From Pelomonas parva (GTDB lineage Bacteria > Pseudomonadota > Gammaproteobacteria > Burkholderiales > Burkholderiaceae_C): a stretch of 64,000 nt of DNA. The stretch lies in contig NZ_JBIGHV010000003.1 in NCBI RefSeq assembly GCF_043555835.1, positions 248,001-312,000 of the forward strand, written 5' to 3'. The notes under the pieces are model-generated. The model was not told where the DNA came from, searched no databases, and worked only from the letters and a program-made list of their open reading frames with translations. Made by a program: the position numbers and the translations under genes. Below, piece by piece: positions 58,803 to 64,000 of the stretch (position 1 is its first letter; every line of letters starts with the position of its first letter).

Positions 58803-61800
58803 TTACTTGCCGCCCACCAGTTGTTGCCACTGGGCCTTGGCGCGCTCCTCAAGCTCTTTGAGCCAAGCGTCACTCAATGCTCGGGCCCGGTCGGCCTCGG
58901 CCTGGGCGATCTCGGCAGCTGTCTTGGGCAGAGGCGCCGGCTCGGCTGCCCCGCCCAGCTGGCCACGCGCATCGGCGAGCAATTCAGCAGCCGTCGCCGA
59001 GGTGACCGCCTGACTACCGGCCTGTGTTTGCACCGTCTGCGTGCCTACCGCCGTCACGACGAAGGGGTTGACACCCACAGGCGTGGCGACGGGCGAGCCC
59101 GGCAGCACATGAACAACAAAGGTCTGACTGACGCTGGCGCTGGCGCCATTGCTGGTCTCCACGCTGACGGCCTGCAGGGTGAGGCTGAAGTCGCCGGTGA
59201 AGCCGACCGGCGGCTTGGCACTCAGGTAGGCGAGGTCCCAACCGCTCAGATCGATCACCGAGCCACCGGTGGCGCTGCGCACACCGTCGCTCAGCACCGC
59301 GCCTGCAGGCAGGCCGAGCAGACTGAGACCGAGGCGCTCGCCGCCGAACGCATCGGTCAGCACGGCGCTGACCTTGGGCAATGCGATCGCCGTATCAGCC
59401 AGGCCATAGACGCGAGCAACGCCGACGGGCAGCGTCTCGACGAGATGGATGTCGTCGATATTGGCGCTGCGCTGCGGCACTGCCGAGCCGCTGGCGATGC
59501 TGTCCCCGCCTTCAAGCACGATGGCAATGCGGCGGGTCTGACCGTTGCCGCCGAACTTGAAGCTCAGCGCTTCCCATTTCAACGCCGTGGCCGTGCTGGT
59601 GCCGGCGTAGCTACCGACCTTGACGCCGTCGACGTAGATGCCGATCTGCGTGTTGGCAATCGCAAAACCCAGACCACCGGCGTAGTCCAGGCTCAGCGTG
59701 TAGATCGCACCGTCAAAGGTATCGACCGACCGCTCGATGGCCACGGTCTGGTACGCGAGGCTGCTGCGGCCGTTGCGCAGTGAGAGCCATTGGCCGCCGT
59801 TGCCGGCCATCGGTTGCACCAGCACGAGGTTGCCGCCCAGGTTGGGCATTCGGTCGTTGGCCGACCAGATCTCGAACGAACCAGCCTTGCCGGTGGTGGG
59901 CGTGCGCACCGTCCAGCCTTCCAGCGTCGGCCCGCCGACGACGGTCGCCGTCGTGCCTGCATTGGCCGGCGTCTCCCAACTCGTCGCCACCAACTCCCGG
60001 CTGACCGCCACGTCGCGCGGGCTCAGCGTCAAGCCGGGCGCATCCGCCACGGCGACGAACTGCGCGGTCAGCAGTTGCGTCGTCGTTGCGTACTCACCCG
60101 TCGCGCCCTCGATGGCCGTGGCCTGCAGTTGCAGAACCACGCTGCCGTTGAAGTCGCGCGGCGGCGTCAGCACGAGTGCGTCGAGCTGCCAGCCAGCGAG
60201 GTTGACGACGCGTTGCGTGGCCGAGGGGGTGAAGCTGCGCGTGCCGTCGGACAGCGTGAAGCCGTCCGCAAGACCCGTCAGCGTCAGCATGAGCGTCTCG
60301 GAGCCGTCGTTGTCGACCAGGCCCGCGACGATGGCGTGCAGGGCCAGGGCCGCGTCCTCCAGGCCGGTGGCGGTGTTGCCGCCGGTGATGGTGAGCGTGG
60401 GCGCATCGGCAACCGCCGCGATGTCGACGACGAGGCGGGCGGCCGGGCTGTACAGCTCGCCGTCGAAGGCCTTGAAGCCGATGTGGTCGTAGTGCGCCTG
60501 GCCGTTGCCCTCACCCGAGCCGAAGTAGCCCGCGCCACCCGAGGCGTTGGTTGCCGGCACGAAGCGCAGTCCGCGTGCCGCGAGTCCCGCCTGGCTGAAG
60601 CGCTCGCCGATGGCGACCGCGGCCCAGCTGCCGTCGGCCAGCAGGCGTTGCAGCAAACCGTCGACCGGCAGCGCCGTGATCTCGACCTGCAACAGGTCGG
60701 GCCGGCTGTCGGGGTCGACGACCGCGAAGTGCGCCCAGGTCAGCGCGAGTGCCTCGTCCTCGTTGCCCGTGGCCTGGCCGTCGGCGGCGGTGGGCGCCAC
60801 GTTGGGCGTGCCGTCGTTGCTGACGGTGATGGTCACGGTGACGAGGTTGGACTCCGCCTGGCCGTCGCTGACGCGGTAGCTGAAGCTGTCCGGCCCGGCG
60901 AAGCCGCTGACGGCCTTGTAGCTGAAGCTGCCGTCGGCCAGCACGGTCAACACGCCATGCGCCGGGCCGTCGACGACGGCGGCGGTCAGCGTGTCGCCGT
61001 CGATGTCGAACGCCGTGCTCAACGGATTGATGGCGACGGTCTGGCCAGCCTGGGCCGTGAGGCTGCGGCCGGTCAGCGTGGGCGCGTCGTTGACGGGCCG
61101 CACGGTGAGCGCCACGGTGGCCGTGTTGCTGGCCTGGCCATCGATGACGAAGCGGTAGCTGAAGCTGTCGCTGCCGTTGTAGTTGGCCGCAGGCTGGTAG
61201 CTGAACTGGCCGTTGGCCAGCAACGTCAGCGTGCCGTGGGCCGGGCCGTCGACCTGCTCGATGGTGACGTTGGTGGCGCCGAAGACCAGGTCGTTGGTGA
61301 GCACGTTGCCGCTGGCGGCGCCGTCCTCGTCCAGCGCGACGGCGTCGCCGACGGCCTGCGGGTCGCCGATGAGCTTGATGTCGCGCACGGTCATCGTGCT
61401 GGTCTGCGCGGCAAAGCCGAGCAGGTCGAAGCTCAGCAGCACGGCCTTGCCCGCCAGCTCCGGCGCCAGCGCGACGAAGTAGGTCGCGCTGCCGTCGGCG
61501 TTGAGCTGCTTGCGCACCGTGGTGGCCAGGCGCTCGCGGCCGTTGGTCTGCAGGTTGAGCAGCGCGTCGGAGCCGTTCAGGCCGATGCTGCCGGCGACGG
61601 GCAGCCCGGTGGTGGCGTCGAGCAAGGCCACCTCGAAGGCGTCGAACGGGCCGGCCGCGTTGGCGAGCAGCTGCGGCGATTCGACCGTGAAGCTGAGCAG
61701 CTTGTCGTTGGCGCCGAGCGTGAAGACCTGCGACAGCTGCGCCTGGCGCGAGGCGGATTCGCCCAGCACGGCCTTGCCGTCCTGGATGACGACATGGCCG

Positions 61801-64000
61801 CGCGTGCTCCAGCCGGTGGCGTCCTGCAGCGCGCCGCCGCTCAGCGTGGCGTGGACGGGCAGGCCGGCGACGAAGCTGGGCGCCGTCGTCGTCGGGCTGA
61901 CCGCAGGAGACGCTTCCGAAGAGGCGTTGGCCTGAAGGGCGAAGCTTGCGCCCGCCGAATCACCGCCGGCCACCGGCGGCGCGCCCGAGAACGCCGTGCC
62001 GGCCGACAGGTCGCGCAGGTAGCGAATCAGCTTGTCCACGCTCGCGGCGTCGAAGCGCCCGTCTCCGCTGTGCAGGGCGAGCAGCAAGGCCTGGTTCTGC
62101 TCCGCACTGCGCGCCTGGCTGCCCGGCACGCCCATGAAGCTGGCAGTCGAGGTGAGCGGGATGCGGTTGCCCAGGCCGTCGAGCTTGTACTCGTCGGGCA
62201 AGCCCAGGTTGTGCGCAAACTCATGGCCGACCAACCAGCCGAAGTAGCGGCCCAGCGTGACCATGCGCGCGCTGCGGTCAGCGATGGTGCCGGCCCACGC
62301 GACGGCCTGACGGAGCGCCGCGGGCACGGACACCTGCGCCGTGGCGCCGTAGGCCGAACCGGCCTGCTCCTGGTTGAGCAGGCGGCTGAGCGCGTACTGC
62401 TTGGCGCGGCTGCCAACGTCGTCGCGCACGCTGCCGTCGGCCTTGGTCAGCAACAGGTTCATCTGATGGCTGGGCAGGTCCACGCCCGCCTGACCGGCTT
62501 CGGTGCCATTGCCCAGCAACTCGGAAACGAAGCTCACGGCCGTGGTGCGGGCCGCGGTCTTGTCGTCCAGGCCGGTGGCACTGCCGTAGCGGATGTCCAC
62601 GAAACCGGGCGTCTTGAACTGGTCGAACAGGCCGCTGCCGTCGCCGCCGCCCAGGCCCGACTTGAGGCCCTCGCTGATCAGCGCGAGGTCAGCGGCGCTC
62701 AGGTCGGCGGGTAGCGCCAGCTTGACGTCGCCCCCCGCCAGCAGGTTGTAGATCGCCAGCTGATTGCCGCTGAAGCCGGCACTGGTGGCTGCGTCCGCAT
62801 GCGCGATCGCCATCGCCTGGGCGATCTGGTTCTGCAGCGCGACGAGATCGACGCTCAGTTGCTGAGTCGCCATGACCTCGGCCTGAACAGCGGCGCGGCC
62901 GTAGACCTGACCGGCGAGCTTGAACACCACGTTGGCGCGGATCACGCCGCGATCCTGCGGCGTGGTGAGCAGCGTCAGCACCGTGCTGGCACCCTCTTGC
63001 TGGGCCGTCCATCGCCCGTCGCCCTCGACGAGCACCTCGAACTCGTTGGGGTTGTAGATGCGGATGTTGCGCCACTGGCCCGCCTGGAGGGCTGGGGCGT
63101 TCAGCACGCCGTCGACGGCGCTCAGATCACCGAGTTCGCTGAAGTAGACCGACTGGACGCTGGTGGACCCCGCCGCCACATAGCCGCTGGCGGTTTGCTG
63201 CTCGGCGTCGAAACGCACCGTGCCCGACAGCAGCACGGCGTCGTAGGTGTCGGCAAAGCGCTTGCGGGCGGCTTCCGTCAGTTGAGCGGTCACCGTCATG
63301 GCAGCCGACCCACCCTTGGCCAGGGCCTGGTTCGACAGCAGCAGGCGCTCGCCACTGGTGGTGTCCGCCGGGCTTGCGCCGGCGCCAAGACCGAAGCCCA
63401 GGAACTCGTTCGGCAGCGCGTAGGCGCTGAATCTCACGTCGCCGTCGCTGTCGTTCTTCAGGTCGACACGATGCTCGTTGGCGCGGAAGAACAGGCCGGC
63501 CGGCATCCACTCCAGGCGCTCGGCAGCGGTGCTGGGCGAGCTGGCGGGGTTGTCGCGCATGAAGATCATCTGGTCGTCCGCACCGCCGCTGGAGTCGCGC
63601 AGGCTCAGCGTGCTGCCGAAGCGGATGTTGTCGATGACGACACGGTCGCCCGTGACCAGCGGAATCTTCTCGGAGGTGCCGAGCCGGTAGTTGACCAACT
63701 CGAACTGGAGTCGAACCGACTCGGCCGCCGAAGCCAGGATGCCTGCCGGGATGCCGATGATCTTCAGTGCGGTGGGCGCGTCCTTGGGCAGATCGCGGAT
63801 GCGGATCTGCTGCGGCAGCAGGTGTTCCGTCGGCTGGCCCGTCGCAGGGTCGTCCACCAGCAGCTTGACCAGCAACACCGGGTCGCTGTCGCTGCCAGGC
63901 TGCACCGCGCCGCTGCTGAGGCTGAAGCTGACCTGTTGCACCGACTGCGGCACCACGGTGCGGTTGTGCGTGAGCGTGGGGACCCCCGCGTCGAGACGGA
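58803..64000 (-). CDS. Giant surface protein with metzincin motif and cadherin-like repeats (N-terminus cut off)
   Basis: The visible part is about 1,730 residues. The frame is open to the window edge, so the true start lies outside. Order (N to C): beta-rich region; a peptidase block with the zinc motif HEFAHNLGLPDEY at 62187-62225 (HExxHxxGxxD) and a Met-turn-like SFMGVPG near 62135; at least two cadherin-like Ig repeats (DSFSYRFVIDGQASNTATVA, DSFSYRVSDGQAESNLVTVT); a third degenerate repeat and a large lectin-like domain; and a charged C-terminal tail (ERAKAQWQQLVGGK). No RTX repeats and no PEP-CTERM tail are visible. It is the likely client of the adjacent TolC/HlyD/SecA-like exporter, an inference from position only. 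Confidence 0.85.
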   Translation of the reverse strand, partial: RLDAGVPTLTHNRTVVPQSVQQVSFSLSSGAVQPGSDSDPVLLVKLLVDDPATGQPTEHLLPQQIRIRDLPKDAPTALKIIGIPAGILASAAESVRLQFELVNYRLGTSEKIPLVTGDRVVIDNIRFGSTLSLRDSSGGADDQMIFMRDNPASSPSTAAERLEWMPAGLFFRANEHRVDLKNDSDGDVRFSAYALPNEFLGFGLGAGASPADTTSGERLLLSNQALAKGGSAAMTVTAQLTEAARKRFADTYDAVLLSGTVRFDAEQQTASGYVAAGSTSVQSVYFSELGDLSAVDGVLNAPALQAGQWRNIRIYNPNEFEVLVEGDGRWTAQQEGASTVLTLLTTPQDRGVIRANVVFKLAGQVYGRAAVQAEVMATQQLSVDLVALQNQIAQAMAIAHADAATSAGFSGNQLAIYNLLAGGDVKLALPADLSAADLALISEGLKSGLGGGDGSGLFDQFKTPGFVDIRYGSATGLDDKTAARTTAVSFVSELLGNGTEAGQAGVDLPSHQMNLLLTKADGSVRDDVGSRAKQYALSRLLNQEQAGSAYGATAQVSVPAALRQAVAWAGTIADRSARMVTLGRYFGWLVGHEFAHNLGLPDEYKLDGLGNRIPLTSTASFMGVPGSQARSAEQNQALLLALHSGDGRFDAASVDKLIRYLRDLSAGTAFSGAPPVAGGDSAGASFALQANASSEASPAVSPTTTAPSFVAGLPVHATLSGGALQDATGWSTRGHVVIQDGKAVLGESASRQAQLSQVFTLGANDKLLSFTVESPQLLANAAGPFDAFEVALLDATTGLPVAGSIGLNGSDALLNLQTNGRERLATTVRKQLNADGSATYFVALAPELAGKAVLLSFDLLGFAAQTSTMTVRDIKLIGDPQAVGDAVALDEDGAASGNVLTNDLVFGATNVTIEQVDGPAHGTLTLLANGQFSYQPAANYNGSDSFSYRFVIDGQASNTATVALTVRPVNDAPTLTGRSLTAQAGQTVAINPLSTAFDIDGDTLTAAVVDGPAHGVLTVLADGSFSYKAVSGFAGPDSFSYRVSDGQAESNLVTVTITVSNDGTPNVAPTAADGQATGNEDEALALTWAHFAVVDPDSRPDLLQVEITALPVDGLLQRLLADGSWAAVAIGERFSQAGLAARGLRFVPATNASGGAGYFGSGEGNGQAHYDHIGFKAFDGELYSPAARLVVDIAAVADAPTLTITGGNTATGLEDAALALHAIVAGLVDNDGSETLMLTLTGLADGFTLSDGTRSFTPSATQRVVNLAGWQLDALVLTPPRDFNGSVVLQLQATAIEGATGEYATTTQLLTAQFVAVADAPGLTLSPRDVAVSRELVATSWETPANAGTTATVVGGPTLEGWTVRTPTTGKAGSFEIWSANDRMPNLGGNLVLVQPMAGNGGQWLSLRNGRSSLAYQTVAIERSVDTFDGAIYTLSLDYAGGLGFAIANTQIGIYVDGVKVGSYAGTSTATALKWEALSFKFGGNGQTRRIAIVLEGGDSIASGSAVPQRSANIDDIHLVETLPVGVARVYGLADTAIALPKVSAVLTDAFGGERLGLSLLGLPAGAVLSDGVRSATGGSVIDLSGWDLAYLSAKPPVGFTGDFSLTLQAVSVETSNGASASVSQTFVVHVLPGSPVATPVGVNPFVVTAVGTQTVQTQAGSQAVTSATAAELLADARGQLGGAAEPAPLPKTAAEIAQAEADRARALSDAWLKELEERAKAQWQQLVGGK

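Noticed and set aside
59790..62714. 974-codon plus-strand frame opposite the giant surface protein
   Set aside because: Arg/Gly/Val/Gln-rich shadow frame; the minus strand contains metzincin and cadherin-like motifs.

Overview
The window is 64 kb of very high G+C DNA with dense genes. Short or overlapping gaps are common, and no rRNA, tRNA, insertion sequence, phage or CRISPR array was seen. PEP-CTERM proteins, a CAAX protease-related protein of the PEP-CTERM type, a GTP-dependent PEP carboxykinase, RlmJ and the glpK/glpD pair suggest a chromosomal segment of a betaproteobacterium of the order Burkholderiales, perhaps of the Rubrivivax/Leptothrix/Roseateles kind. The assignment is inferred from gene content only.

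Layout. 0-8 kb (minus strand): an OmpR-type two-component pair, a spondin-domain PEP-CTERM protein, a GST with an XdhC-family protein, a small outer-membrane barrel, a secreted beta-helix protein with a LacI-type operator at its start, and a DUF924 protein. 8-15.6 kb: a BON-domain protein with a clear terminator, acyltransferase 3, a large hybrid histidine kinase, a cupin, a membrane-anchored glutaredoxin, a WYL regulator, a VOC protein and a TMEM165/GDT1 cation exporter. 15.6-25.9 kb: glycerol catabolism (glpK and glpD head to head, 23 bp apart), two phosphoesterases, a DMT exporter, a SUMF1-like protein, UPF0149/SEC-C, rlmJ and an Old Yellow Enzyme, with two REP-pair elements. 26-40.8 kb: an Omp85-like barrel with an unknown partner, a second beta-helix protein with MOSC, a CPA2 antiporter with a YbdK-type ligase, a Sel1 protein with a lipoprotein, a gene-free structured region, pckG, the CAAX-like protease, an XRE regulator and an amidohydrolase.

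40.9-47.5 kb is a tightly coupled nine-gene plus-strand operon. It holds YiaAB-like, STM0539-like and DUF2145 proteins, an MFS-PlsC fusion, three tandem paralogous mini membrane proteins, an Lgt-like protein, and a cysteine-rich radical SAM enzyme resembling the tetraether/membrane-spanning-lipid synthase group. I read it as a possible membrane-lipid remodelling system. A nuclease-helicase of the DUF2075 type, with lower G+C, follows on the opposite strand.

49.5-64 kb (minus strand) holds a second coherent system: TolC, a GAF-HlyD protein, a PqqD-M50-HlyD protein, a shortened SecA paralogue, a small HlyD and a small membrane protein. Upstream are a PEP-CTERM protein and the C-terminal ~1,730 residues of a giant protein with a metzincin motif and cadherin-like repeats, cut by the window edge. 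This looks like an export apparatus next to its likely large substrate. It and the radical SAM operon are the two best candidates for undescribed biology here.
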